Part shown: positions 27,856 through 39,905 of the stretch, one piece after another | Layout: every line of letters starts with the position of its first letter | Position numbering within the stretch: position 1 is the first letter of the stretch | Assembly (NCBI GenBank): GCA_947650365.1 | Contig: OX393551.1 | Location: forward strand, 91,858,697 to 91,922,696 | DNA length: 64,000 nt | From: Chamaelirium japonicum | Taxonomy: Eukaryota; Streptophyta; Magnoliopsida; Liliales; Melanthiaceae | Direction of reading: 5' to 3' | Program-made: the position numbers and the translations under genes | The notes under the pieces: model-generated | What the model was told of the DNA's origin: nothing | What the model saw: the letters and a program-made list of their open reading frames with translations, nothing else | Databases searched by the model: none

Positions 27856-29578
27856 CCATTCTAATTCATTCGTACGATCCATTCTAATTCATTCGTACAA
27901 TCCATTCTAATTCATTCGCACGATCCATTCGCATTCACTCAAACGATCCTTTCTAATTCATTCATATGATCCATTCTAATTCATTCGCACGAATGTATCC
28001 ATTCTAATTCATTCGTACGATCCATTCTAATTCATTTGTACGAATGTATCCACTCTAATTCATTCATACGATCCATTCTAATTCATTTGTACGAATGTAT
28101 CCACTCTAATTCATTCGTACGAATGAATTAGAATGGATCGTATGAGTGTGAATGAATTAGAATGGATCGTGCGAATGAATTAGAATGGATCGTATTAATT
28201 AATTAGAATGGATCGTATGAATGGATCGTACGAATGAAATAGAATGGATCGTATGAATGAATTAGAATGGATCGTGCGAATGAATTAGAATGGATCGTAC
28301 GAATGAATTAGAATAAATTGTGCGAATGAATTAGAATGGATCGTACGAATGAATTAGAATGGATCGTACGAATGAATTAGAATGGATCGTATGCATGAAT
28401 TAGAATGGATCGTGTGAATGAATTAGAAAGGACCATACGAATGAATTAGAATGGATCGTACGAAGGAATTAGAATGGATCGTACGAATGAATTAGAAAGG
28501 ATACAGTCGAATTCATTCGTACGATCCATTCTAATTCCTTCGTACGATCCATATTCTAATTCATTCGCACAATCCATTCTAATTCATTCGCACGATCCAT
28601 TCTAATTCATTCATACGATCCATTCTAATTCATTCACACAATCCATTCTAATTCATTCTAATTTATATGAATGAATTAGAATGGATCGTGCGAATGAATT
28701 AGAATGGATCGTACGAATGAATTAGAATAGATTGTGCGAATGAATTAGAATGGATCGTACGAATGAATTAGAATGGATCGTACGAATGAATTAGAATGGA
28801 TTGTATGCATGAATTAGAATGGATCGTGCGAATGAATTAGAATGGATCGTACGAATGAATTAGAATGGATCGTACGAATGAATTAGAATGGATCGTACGA
28901 ATGAATTAGAAAGGATACATTCGAATTCATTCGTACGATCCATTCTAATTCCTTCGTACGATCTATATTCTAATTCATTCGGACGATCCATTCTATTTCA
29001 TTCGCACGATCCATTCTAATTCATTCGTACGATCCATTCTTACTCATCGTATGCATGAATTAGAATGGATCGTGCGAATGAATTAGAATGGATCGTACGA
29101 ATGAATTAGAAAGGATCGAACGAATGAATTAGAATGGATACATTCGTGCAAAAGAATTAGAATGGATTATATGCATGAATTAGAATGGATTGTGCGAATG
29201 AATTAGAATGGATCGTACGAATGAATTAGAATGGATACATTCGTGCGAAAGAATTAGAATAGATCGTATGAATGAATTAGAATGGATCGTATGAATGAAA
29301 TAGAATGGATCGTACGAATCTATTAGAATGGATCGTACGAAGGAACTAGAATGGATCGTACGAATGAATTCGAATGTATCCTTTCTAATTCATTCGTACG
29401 ATCCATTCTAATTCCTTCGTACGATCCACTCTAATTCATTCGCACTATCCATTCTAATTCATTCGTACGATCCATTCTATTTCATTCATACGATCCATTC
29501 TAATTCATTCATATGATCTATTCTAATTCTTTCGCACGAATGTATCCATTCTAATTCATTCATACGATCCATTCTAAT
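27856..29578. repeat. Densely shuffled satellite zone, 7 blocks
   Basis: R to 28,122; F to 28,511; R to 28,667; F to 28,921; R to 29,048; F to 29,373; R to 29,578. All three internal F-to-R changes are J3 or a one-base variant (near 28,512, 28,920 and 29,372). The R block 28,512-28,667 ends in the flank that elsewhere leads into the T-run insert (CATTCTAATTTAT), but here the insert is absent. Confidence 0.87.
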
Positions 29579-30335
29579 TAGAATAGATCGTATGAATGAA
29601 TTAGAATGGATCGTGCGAAAGAATTAGAATGGATCATACGAATGAATTAGAATGGATTCATTCGTGCGAATGAATTAGAATGGATCGTACGAATGAGTAA
29701 GAATGGATCGTACGAATGAATTAGAATGGATTGAATTAGAATGAATCGTACGAATGAATTAGAATGGATCGTACGAATGAATTAGAATGGATTGAATTAG
29801 AATGAATCGTACGAATGAATTAGAATGAATCATACCGTACAAATGAATTAGAATGGATCATACGAAGGAATTAGAATGGATCGTACGAATGAATTAGAAT
29901 GGATCGTACGAATGAATTAGAATGGATCGTACGAATGAATTAGAATAGATCGTACGAATGAATTAGAATGGATCGTACGAATGAATTACAATGGATACAT
30001 TCGTGCGAATGAATTAGAATGGATAGTACGAATGAATTAGAATGGATACCTTCGTGCAAATGAATTAGAATGGATCGTACGAATGAGTAAGAATGGATCG
30101 TACGAATGAAATAGAATGGATCGTATGAATGAATTAGAATGGATCGTGCGAATGAATTATAATGGATGGTACGAATGAATTAGAATAGATTGTGCGAATG
30201 AATTAGAATGGATCGTACGAATGAATTAGAATGGATCGTACGAATGAATTAGAATGGATCATCGAATGAATTAGAATGGATCGTGCGAATGAATTAGAAT
30301 GGATCGTACGAATGAAATAGAATGGATTCGCACGA
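29579..30335 (+). repeat. Satellite block F16
   Basis: Contains a complete higher-order ~0.6-kb unit (marker near 29,829) running to J1 near 30,335. Two 15-bp short units lie near 29,728 and 29,791. Confidence 0.92.
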
Positions 30336-31465
30336 ATGTATCCATTCTAATTCATTCGTACGATCCATTCTAATTCATTCGCACGATCCATTCTAATTCA
30401 TTTGCACGAATGTATCCATTCTAATTCATTCGTACGATCCATTCTAATTCATTCGTACGTTCCATTCTAATTCATTCGTAAGATCCATTCTAATTCATTC
30501 ATACGATCTATTCTAATTCATTCATACAATCCATTCTAATTCCTTCGTACGATCCATTCTAATTCATTCCTACGATCCATTCTAATTCATTCGTACTATC
30601 CATTCTTACTTATTCGTATGAAGGAATTAGAATGGATCGTACGAAGGAATTAGAATGGATCGTACGAAGGAATTAGAATGGATACCTTCGTGCAAATGAG
30701 TTAGAATGGATCGTACGAATGAGTAAGAATGGATCGTACGAATGAAATAGAATGGATCGTATGAATGAATTAGAATGGATCGTGCGAATGAATTAGAATG
30801 GATCGTACGAATGAATTAGAATAGATTGTGCGAATGAATTAGAATGGATCGTACGAATGAATTAGAATGGATCGTACGAATGGATTAGAATGGATCGTAT
30901 GAATGTATTAGAATGGATCGTGCGAATGAATTAGAATGGATCGTACGAATGAAATAGAATGGATTCACACGAATGTATCCATTCTAATTCATTCGTACGA
31001 TCCATTCTAATTCATTCGTACAATCCATTCTAATTCATTCGCACGATCCATTCGCATTCACTCAAACGATCCATTCTAATTCATTCATATGATCCATTCT
31101 AATTCATTCGCACGAATGTATCCATTCTAATTCATTCGTACGATCCATTCTAATTCATTTGTACGAATGTATCCACTCTAATTCATTCATACGATCCATT
31201 CTAATTCATTCGCACGAATGTATCCATTCCAATTCATTCGTACGATCCATTCTAATTCATTCGCACAATCTATTCTAATTCATTCGTACGATCAATTCTA
31301 ATTCATTAGCATGATCCATTCTAATTCATTCGTACGATCTATTCTATTTCATTCGTACAATCTATTCTTACTCAATCGTATGATCCATTCTAATCCATTC
31401 GCACAATCTATTCTAATTCATTCGTACGATCCATTCTATTTCATTCGTACGATCCATTCTAATTA
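30336..31465. repeat. Satellite blocks R/F/R
   Basis: R 30,336-30,618, F 30,619-30,974 ending in J1, R 30,975-31,465. The last R block includes the CGCATTCACTCAAACGATCC marker near 31,050 and the start of the recurrent module (TTAGCATGATCC near 31,305). Confidence 0.9.
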
Positions 31466-31687
31466 GAATGGATAGTACGAATGAATTAGAATGGATACCT
31501 TCTTGCAAATGAATTAGAATGGATTGTACGAATGAGTAAGAATGGATCGTACGAATGAAATAGAATGGATCGTATGAATGAATTAGAATGGATCGTACAA
31601 ACGAATTAGAATGGATCGTATGAATCAAATAGAATAGATCGTACGAATGAATTAGAATGGATCGTATGAATGAATTAGAATGGATCG
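31466..31687 (+). repeat. Satellite block F17, left flank of the LTR
   Basis: About ten F monomers. The last one is cut after GAATGGATCG by the LTR insertion and resumes on the other side at 32,577 in register, so this block and the one at 32,577 were once continuous. Confidence 0.95.
31683..31687. repeat. Target-site duplication, left copy
   Basis: GATCG directly before the LTR. It matches GATCG at 32,577-32,581 directly after it. Counting it once restores an intact satellite monomer. Confidence 0.92.
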
Positions 31688-31726
31688 TGTGGGTGCAAAT
31701 TTTGGCAGAAGTTTACCGACTACCAC

Positions 31727-32060
31727 GGGACCCACCAGTCCTGCCTGGTGGGCCCACGAGGACCACAGCGGGACCCACCGGCCCTGCCTGGTGGGCCCAC
31801 GAGGACTACCACGGGACCCACCGGCCCCGCCTGGTGGGCCCACGGGGACCACCACATGACCCACCAGTCCTGCCTGGTGGGCCCACGAGGACCACAGCGG
31901 GACCCACCGGCCCTGCCTGGTGGGCCCACGAGGACTACCACGGGACCCACCGGCCCCGCCTGGTGGGCCCACGAGGACCACCGCGGGACCCACCGGCCCT
32001 GCCTGGTGGGTCCACGAGGACCACCACAGGACCCACTGGCCCTGCCTGGTGGGACCAAGA
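31727..32060 (+). repeat. 43-bp GC-rich tandem repeat inside the LTR
   Basis: About eight units starting at 31,727, 31,770, 31,813, 31,856, 31,899, 31,942, 31,985 and 32,028, the last one incomplete. Each unit has the shape GGGACCCACC ... GGTGGGCCCACG, an imperfect inverted repeat. Units 1-3 closely resemble units 4-6, so a 129-bp triplet was duplicated. Composition contrasts sharply with the AT-rich satellite. Most units carry two matches to GGNCCCAC, the class I TCP-factor consensus of plants. An enhancer-like role in U3 is inference. Confidence 0.9.
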
Positions 32061-32160
32061 GCCTGTGGAGTCCCCTAGAAGACGATAGTGGGGCCCGCCA
32101 GCTTTACCTGGAGGATCCCTAGATGCTGCAGCAGAAACCGGTATTTACCATCAGAAAATC

Positions 32161-32170
32161 CTATAAATAG
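32161..32170 (+). promoter_or_regulatory. TATA box of the solo LTR
   Basis: CTATAAATAG matches the plant TATA consensus and lies about 474 bases into the LTR, which fits the U3/R boundary of a + strand LTR. Transcription would be expected to start about 30 bp downstream, near 32,195-32,200, and run towards the satellite block at 32,577. Whether the box is active is unknown. Confidence 0.7.
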
Positions 32171-32576
32171 TAGAGCCTTCGAATGTAAAAGGATCAAAAT
32201 CTAAGATCCAGAATCTGATTTCCAGTTCTGATTTTCAGAAGCCAGAGCTCTGAAATTTCTATCTTCTCACCCTTCACCTCTCCTTGATCATCTTCTTGTC
32301 TTTGAAGAGATCAAAGAGGCTGTAGTAACACTCGGCCTGTCGAGGTTACTTCGAGATAAGTGTTAGTGAATTCGGGTTGCTCCCTATAGCACGGAGACGT
32401 AGGCTTCGGCTGAACTCCGAGATCACCTCTCATGTCTACTCTCTGAATGCGTCTCTCTCTGCTTGTGTATTGAGAGCTCCAACTCCAATCAACAGATCGA
32501 ACAACGATCTTCGACTCCAACTTCAATTGACTGGTGAGGCGAAGTCTTCGGGTCGGCACGAAGATTTTCCCCCACA

Positions 32577-32581
32577 GATCG
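32577..32581. repeat. Target-site duplication, right copy
   Basis: GATCG directly after CCCACA, identical to the left copy at 31,683-31,687. The satellite monomer continues as TATGAATGCATTAG. Confidence 0.92.
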
Positions 32582-35138
32582 TATGAATGCATTAGAGTGG
32601 ATATATTCGTACAAATGAATTAGAATGTATCATACGAATGAAATAGAATGGATCGAACGAATGAATTAGAGTAGATACATTCGTACAAATGAATTAGAAT
32701 GGATCGTACGAATGAATTAGAATGGATACATTCGTGCAAATGAATTAGAATGGATCGTACGAATGAAATAGAATGGATCGTACGAATGAATTAGAATGGA
32801 TACATTCATGCGAATGAAATAGAATGGATCGTATGAATGAATTAGAATGGATCGTATGAGTGAATTAGAATGGATACGAAGGAATTAGAATGGATCGTAC
32901 GAAGGAATTAGAATGGAGAATGGATCGTGCGAATGAATTAGAATAGATCGTGCGATAAGAATGGATCGTACGAATGAAATAGAATAGATCGTACGGATAA
33001 ATGAATTTGGATCGTGCTAATGAATTAGAATGGATCGTACGAATGAATTAGAATGGATCGTACTAATGAATTAGAATAGATTGTGCGAATGAATTAGAAT
33101 GGATCGTACGAATGAATTAGAACGGATATATTCGTGTGAATGAATTAGAATAGATCGTATGAATGAATTAGATTGGATCGTATTAATGAATTAGAATGGA
33201 TCGTGCGAATGAATTAGAATGGATCATACGAATGAATTAGAATGGATAGATTCGTGCGAATGAATTTGAATGGATCGTACGAAGGAATTAGAATGGATCG
33301 TACGAAGGAATTAGAATAGATCATACGAAGAAATTAGAATGGATCGTACGAATGAATTAGAATGGATCGTGCGATAAGAATGGATCGTACGAATGAAATA
33401 GAATAGATCGTACAGATAAATGAATTTGGATCGTGCTAATGAATTAGAATGGATCGTACAAATGAATTAGAATTAGAATGGATCGTACGAAGGAATTAGA
33501 ATAGATCGTATGAATGAATTAGAGTGGATACATTCGTGCGAATGAATTCGAATAGATCGTGCGAATGAATTCGAATAGATCGTGCGAATGAATTAGAATG
33601 GATTGTACGAATGAATTAGAATAGATCGTACGAATGAATTAGAATGGATCATGCTAATGAATTAGAATTGATCGTACGAATGAATTAGAATAGATTGTGC
33701 GAATGAATTAGAATGGATCGTACGAATGAATTAGAATGGATCATACGAATGAAATAGAATGGATCGTATGAATGAATTAGAATGGATCGTACGAAGGAAT
33801 TACAATGGATCGTACGAAGGAATTAGAATGGATAGTACGAATGAATTAGAATGGATACCTTCGTGCAAATGAATTAGAATGGATCGTACGAATGAGTAAG
33901 AATGGATCGTACGAATGCAATAGAATGGATCATATGAATGAATTAGAATGGATTAGAATGGATCGTATGCATGAATTAGAATCGATCGTACGAATGAATT
34001 AGAATAGATTGTGCGAATGAATTAGAATGGATCGTACGAATGAATTGGAATGGATACATTCGTGCGAATTCATTAGAATGGATCGTACGAATGAGTAAGA
34101 ATGGATCGTGCGAATGAATTAGAATAGATCGTGCGAATAAATTAGAATGGATCGTACGAATGAATTAGAATGGATCGTATGAAAGAATTAGAAATGATCG
34201 TGCGAATGAATTAGAATGGATCATGCGAATGAATTAGAATAGATCGTACGAATGAATTACAATGGATCGTATGAATGAATTAGATTGGATCGTATTAATG
34301 AATTAGAATGGATCGTACGAATGAATTAGAATAGATCGTACGAATGAATTAGAATGGATACGAATGGATCGTACGAATGAATTAGAATGGATCGTTCGAA
34401 TGAATTAGAATAGATTGTGCGAATGAATTAGAATGGATCGTACGAATGAATTAGAAAGGATACATTCGTGCGAATGAATTAGAATGGATCGTATGAGTGT
34501 GAATGAATTAGAATGGATCGTGCGAATGAATTAGAATGGATCGTATTAATGAATTAGAATGGATCGTGCGAATGAATTAGAATGGATCGTATGAGTAAGA
34601 ATGGATCGTGCGAATGAATTAGAATGGATCATATGAATGAATTAGAATGGATCGTATGAATGAATTAGAATGGATCGTGCGAATAAATTAGAATGGATCG
34701 TATGAATGAATTAGAATAGATTGTGCGAATGAATTAGAATGGATCGTACGAATGAATTAGAATGGATACATTCGTGCGAATGAATTAGAATGGATCGTAT
34801 GAATGAATTAGAATCGATCGTATGAATGAATTAGAATGGATCATGCGAATAAATTAGAATGGATCGTGCGAATGAATTAGAATGGATCGTACGAATGAAA
34901 TAGAATGGATTGTTCGAATGAGATAGATTGGATCGTGCGAATGAATTAGAATGGATCGTGCGAATGAATTAGAATGGATCGTACGAATGAATTAGAATGG
35001 ATCGTATGAATGAATTAGAATGGATCATACGAATGAATTAGAATGGATACATTCGTGCGAATGAATTAGAATGGATCGTGCGAATGAATTAGAATGGATC
35101 GTACAAATGAATTAGAATGGATACATTCGTGCGAATCC
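32577..35138 (+). repeat. Satellite block F18, right flank of the LTR, 2.6 kb
   Basis: Long F run. The group with GGAGAATGGATCG, GCGATAAGAATGG and GGATAAATGAATTTGG near 32,915-33,010 recurs near 40,615-40,710 and 52,650-52,750, with a shortened echo near 33,370-33,430. An ATGAGTGTG variant lies near 34,493. It ends at J1. Confidence 0.93.
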
Positions 35139-35995
35139 ATTCTATTTCATTCGTACGATCCATTCTAATTCATTCGCACGATCCATTCTAATTCATTCAT
35201 ACGATCCATTCTAATTCATTCGTACGATCCATTCTAATTCATTCGTACGATCCATTCTAATTCATTCGCACAATCTATTCTAATTCATTCGTACGATCCA
35301 TTCTAATTCATTCGCACGATCCATTCTAATTCATTCATACGATCCATTCTATTTCATTCGTACGATCCATTCTAATTCATTCGCATGAATGTATCGATTC
35401 TATTTCATTCGTACAATCCATTCTTACTCAATCGTATGATCTATTCTAATCCATTCGCACAATCTATTCTAATTCATTCGTACGATCCATTCTATTTCAT
35501 TCGTACGATCCATTCTAATTCATACGATCCATTCTATTTCATTCATACGATCCATTTTAATTCATTCGCACGATCCATTCTAATTCATTCATACGATCCA
35601 TTCTAATTCATTCGTACGATACATTCTAATTTCTTCGTATGATCTATTCTAATTCCTTCGTACGATCCATTCTAATTCCTTCGTACGATCCATTCAAATT
35701 CATTCGCACAAATCTATCCATTCTAATTCATTCGTACGATCCATTCTAATTCATTCGCACGATCCATTCTAATTCATTCATATGATCCATTCTAATTCAT
35801 TCGTACGATCCATTCTAATTCATTCGTACGATCCATTCTAATTCATTCGTACAATCTATTCTAATTCATTCGTACGATCCATTCTAATTCATTCGCATGA
35901 TCCATTCTAATTCATTCATACGATCCATTCTATTCCATTCTAATTCCTTCGTATGATCCATATTCAAATTCATTCGTACGATCCATTCGCACGAA
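35139..35995 (-). repeat. Satellite block R12
   Basis: R monomers starting from J1 with the usual J1 arm, then the 240-bp module at about 35,385-35,606. The return to F near 35,995 passes through GCACGAATGGATTG. Confidence 0.92.
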
Positions 35996-36640
35996 TGGAT
36001 TGTACGAATGAAATAGAATAGATCGTACGAATGAATTAGAATGGATCATGCTAATGGATTAGAATTGATCGTATGAATGAATTAGAATAGATTGTGCGAA
36101 TGAATTAGAATGGATCGTACGAATGAATTGGAATGGATACATTCGTGCGAATGAATTAGAATGGATCGTATGAATGAATTAGAGTGGATACATTCGTACA
36201 AATGAATTAGAATAGATCGTACGAAAGAATTAGAATGGATACATTCGTGCGAATGAATTAGAATGGATCATATGAATGAATTAGAATGGATCATTTGAGT
36301 GAATGCGAATGGATCGTGCGAATGAATTAGAATGGATTGTACGAATGAATTAGAATGGATCGTACGAATGAATTAGAATGGATCGTATGAATGAATTAGA
36401 ATGGATCGTGCGAATGAATTAGAATGAATCGTACGAATGAAATAGAATGGATCGTATGAATGAATTAGAGTGGATACATTCGTACAAATGAATTAGAATG
36501 GATTGAATTAGAATGAAACGTACGAATGAATTAGAATGGATCGTGCGAATGAATTAGAATGGATCGTACGAATGAATTAGAATGGATCGTACGAAGGAAT
36601 TAGAATAGATCGTACGAATGAATTAGAAAGGATACATTCG
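35996..36640 (+). repeat. Satellite block F19
   Basis: F monomers with the GATCATGCTAATGGATTAG start and a TTTGAGTGAATGCG marker near 36,293. It ends at J3 near 36,640. Confidence 0.9.
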
Positions 36641-36797
36641 AATTCATTCATACGATCCATTCTAATTCCTTCGTACGATCCATATTCTAATTCATTCGCA
36701 CGATCCATTCTAATTCATTCGCACGATCCATTCTAATTCATTCATACGATCCATTCTAATTCATTTACACAATCCATTCTAATTCATTCTAATTTAT
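36641..36797 (-). repeat. Short satellite block R13
   Basis: About seven R monomers between a J3 junction and the T-run insert. The same order (J3, CGATCCATATTC unit, CACAATCC unit) occurs at 28,512-28,667. Confidence 0.9.
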
Positions 36798-36829
36798 TCG
36801 TATGTGAGTGGATCGTGTTTTTTCATGCT
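36798..36829 (+). repeat. T-run junction insert, copy 2
   Basis: GTGAGTGGATCG followed by TGTTTTTTCATGC at an R-to-F switch. Very close match to the copy at 25,716. Confidence 0.87.
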
Positions 36830-38670
36830 AATGAATTAGAATGGATCGTACGAATGAATTAGAATGGATACATTCGTGCGAAAGAATTAGAATGGATCGT
36901 ATGAATGAATTAGATTGGATCGTATAAATGAATTAGAATGGATCGTACGAATGAATTAGAATGGATCGTGCTAATGAATTAGAATGGATCGTGCGAATGA
37001 ATTAGAATGGATCGTGCGAATGAATTAGAATGGATCGTACGAATGAATTAGAATGGATCGTACGAATGAATTAGAATAGATTGTGCGAATGAATTAGAAT
37101 GGATCGTATGAATGAATTAGAAAGGATACATTCGTGCGAATGAATTAGAATGGATCGTATGAGTGTGAATGAATTAGAATGGATCATGCGAATGAATTAG
37201 AATGGATCGTATTAATGAATTAGAATGGATCGTGCGAATGAATTAGAATGGATCGTACGAATGAGTAAGAATGGATCGTGCGAATGAATTAGAATAGATC
37301 ATATGAATGAATTAGAATGGATCGTATGAATGAGTTAGAATGGATCGTGCGAATAAATTAGAATGGATCGTATGAATGAATTAGAATAGATTGTGCGAAT
37401 GAATTAGAATTGATCGTACAAATGAATTAGAATGGATACATTCGTGCGAATGAATTAGAATGGATCGTATAAATGAATTAGAATCGATCGTACGAATGAT
37501 TTAGAATGGATCATGCGAATGAATTAGAATGGATCGTGCGAATGAATTAGAATGGATCGTACGAATGAAATAGAATGGATTGTACGAATGAGATATAATG
37601 GATCGTACGAATGAATTAGAATGGATACATTCATGCGAATGAATTAGAATGGATCATACGAATGAATTAGAATGGATTCATTCGTGCGAATGAATTAGAA
37701 TGGATCGTACGAATGAGTAAGAATGGATCATACGAATGAATTTGAATGGATTGAATTAGAATGAATCGTACGAATGAATTAGAATGGATCGTACGAATGA
37801 ATTAGAATGGATCGTACGAATGAATTAGAATGGATTGAATTAGAATGAATCGTACGAATGAATTAGAATGAATCATACCGTACGAATGAATTAGAATGGA
37901 TCATACGAAGGAATTAGAATGGATCGTATGAATGAATTAGAATGGATCGTACGAATGAATTAGAATGGATCGTACGAAGGAATTAGAATGGATAGTACGA
38001 ATGAATTAGAATGGATACCTTCGTGCAAATGAATTAGAATGGATCGTACGATTGAGTAAGAATGGATCATACAAATGAAATAGAATGGATCGTATGAATT
38101 AATTAGAATGGATCGTGCGAATGAATTAGAATGGATCGTACGAATGAATTAGAATAGATTGTGCGAATGAATTAGAATGGATCGTACGAATGAAATAGAA
38201 TGGATTGTACGGATGAATTAGAATGGATCGTGCGAATGAATTAGAATGGATCGTACGAATGAGTAAGAATGGATCGTATGAATGAATTAGAATGGATCGT
38301 GCGAATGAATTAAAATGGATCGTATGAATGAAATAGAATGGATCGTATGAATTAGAATGGATCGTACGAATGAAATAGAATGGATCGTACGAATGAATTA
38401 GAATAGATTGTGCGAATGGATTAGAATCGATCATACGATTGAGTAAGAATGGATTGTATGAGTGAAATAGAATAGATCGTACGAATGAATTAGAATGGAT
38501 CGTAAGAATGAATTAGAATGGATCGTGCGAATGAATTAGAATGGATCGTACGAATGAATTAGAATGGATCGTATGAATGAATTAGAATGGATCGTAGTAA
38601 TGAATTAGAATGGATCCTACGAATGAATTAGAATAGATTGTGCGAATGAATTAGAATGGATCTGGATCGT
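36830..38670 (+). repeat. Satellite block F20
   Basis: F run with an ATGAGTGTG variant near 37,158, the GAATCGATCG ... GAGATATAATGG group near 37,475-37,600, a higher-order marker AATCATACCGTACG near 37,872 and an F copy of the 240-bp module (38,200-38,434). It ends at J2. Confidence 0.92.
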
Positions 38671-39257
38671 GTATCCATTCTAATTCTTTTGTACGACCCA
38701 TTCTAATTCATTCGCACGATCCATTCTAATTCATTCGTACGATCTAATCTATTTCATTCGTACAATCCATTCTAATTCATTCATACGATCCATTCTAATT
38801 CATTCATATGATCCATTCTAATTCATTCGCACGATCCATTCTTACTCATTCGTACGATCCATTCTAATTCATTCGCACGATCCATTCTAATTCATTAATA
38901 CGATCCATTCTAATTCATTTGCACGATCCATTCTAATTCATTCACACTCATACGATCCATTCTAATTCATTCGCACGAATGTATCCTTTCTAATTCATTC
39001 GTACGATCCATTCTAATTCATTCGCACAATCTATTCTAATTCATTCGAATGATCCATTCTAATTCATTCGTACGATCCATTCTAATTCATTCGTACGATC
39101 CATTCTAATTCATTCGCACGATCAATTCTAATTCATTCGCACGATCCATTCTAATTCATTTATACGATCCAATCTAATTCATTCATACGATCCATTCTAA
39201 TTCTTTCGCACGAATGTATCCTTTCTAATTCATTCATACGATCCATTCTAATTCATT
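38671..39257 (-). repeat. Satellite block R14
   Basis: R monomers with a CACACTCATACGATCC marker near 38,941. From about 39,000 to 40,150 the sequence parallels about 44,900-46,020. Confidence 0.92.
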
Positions 39258-39290
39258 AGCATGAAAAAACACGATCCACTCACATATGAA
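39258..39290 (-). repeat. T-run junction insert, copy 3 (inverted)
   Basis: GCATGAAAAAACACGATCC followed by ACTCACATA, the reverse complement of the inserts at 25,716 and 36,798, again at an R-to-F switch. Confidence 0.87.
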
Positions 39291-39447
39291 TAAATTAGAA
39301 TGAATTAGAATGGATTGTGTGAATGAATTAGAATGGATCGTATGAATGAATTAGAATGGATCGTGCGAATGAATTAGAATGGATCGTGCGAATGAATTAG
39401 AATATGGATCGTACGAAGGAATTAGAATGGATCGTACGAATGAATTC
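39291..39447 (+). repeat. Short satellite block F21
   Basis: About seven F monomers between the T-run insert and J3 (CGAATGAATTCGAATGTATC). This is the mirror arrangement of 36,640-36,797. Confidence 0.9.
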
Positions 39448-39905
39448 GAATGTATCCTTTCTAATTCATTCGTACGATCCATTCTAATTCCTTCGTACGA
39501 TCCATTCTAATTCATTCGTACGATCCATTATAATTCATTCGCACGATCCATTCTAATTCATTCGTACGATCCATTCTATTTCATTCATACGATCCATTCT
39601 AATTCATTCATACGATCTATTCTAATTCTTTCGCACGAATGTATCCATTCTAATTCATTCGTACGATCCATTCTAATTCATTCGCACGATCCATTCTAAT
39701 TCATTCATACAATCCATTCTAATTCTTTTGCACGAATGTATCCATTCTAATTCATTCGTTCGATCCATTCTAATTCATTCGTACGATCCATTCTAATTCA
39801 TTCGCACGATCTATTCTAATTCATGCATACGATCCAATCTAATTCATTCATACGATCCATTCTAATTCATTAGCACGAATGTATCCATTCTAATTCATTC
39901 GTACA
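39448..39905 (-). repeat. Satellite block R15
   Basis: R monomers, many of type B. It returns to F at CGTACATGTATGAATG, a junction found again only at about 45,800. Confidence 0.9.

Larger units (their letters stand above)
31688..32576 (+). mobile_element. Solo LTR of an LTR retrotransposon (fossil)
   Basis: An 889-bp non-satellite island. It begins TGTGGG and ends CCCACA, a perfect 6-bp inverted repeat of the canonical TG...CA type, and is bordered by a perfect 5-bp duplication GATCG. No internal region, primer-binding site, polypurine tract or second LTR is present. It therefore looks like a solo LTR left by recombination between the two LTRs of a full element, a known outcome for plant elements. 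Parts on the + strand: a U3-like section with a GC-rich tandem repeat, a CTATAAATAG box at 32,161, then a leader with a pyrimidine-rich stretch (about 32,255-32,310). The superfamily (Ty1/copia or Ty3/gypsy) cannot be decided from an LTR alone. It is younger than the satellite it interrupts. The matching target duplication argues against great age, but one LTR gives no divergence clock. Confidence 0.9.

Noticed and set aside
31652-32122. Overlapping open frames on both strands rich in Gly/Pro/Arg (31,652-31,993, 31,657-32,088, 31,720-32,058 and 31,748-32,122)
   Set aside because: They come from the GC-rich 43-bp tandem repeat of the LTR, which lacks stops in several frames at once. Four overlapping frames on two strands is an artefact pattern, and some run into satellite.
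31688-32576. A full-length LTR retrotransposon or a second LTR
   Set aside because: No internal coding region, primer-binding site or second LTR is seen. The flanks are satellite and the target duplication closes directly around this one LTR.
32311-32592. Open frames in the 3' part of the LTR (32,311-32,592 minus; 32,377-32,586 plus)
   Set aside because: Short, overlapping, unlike any family I recognise, and the minus-strand one starts in the satellite. LTR ends are normally non-coding.
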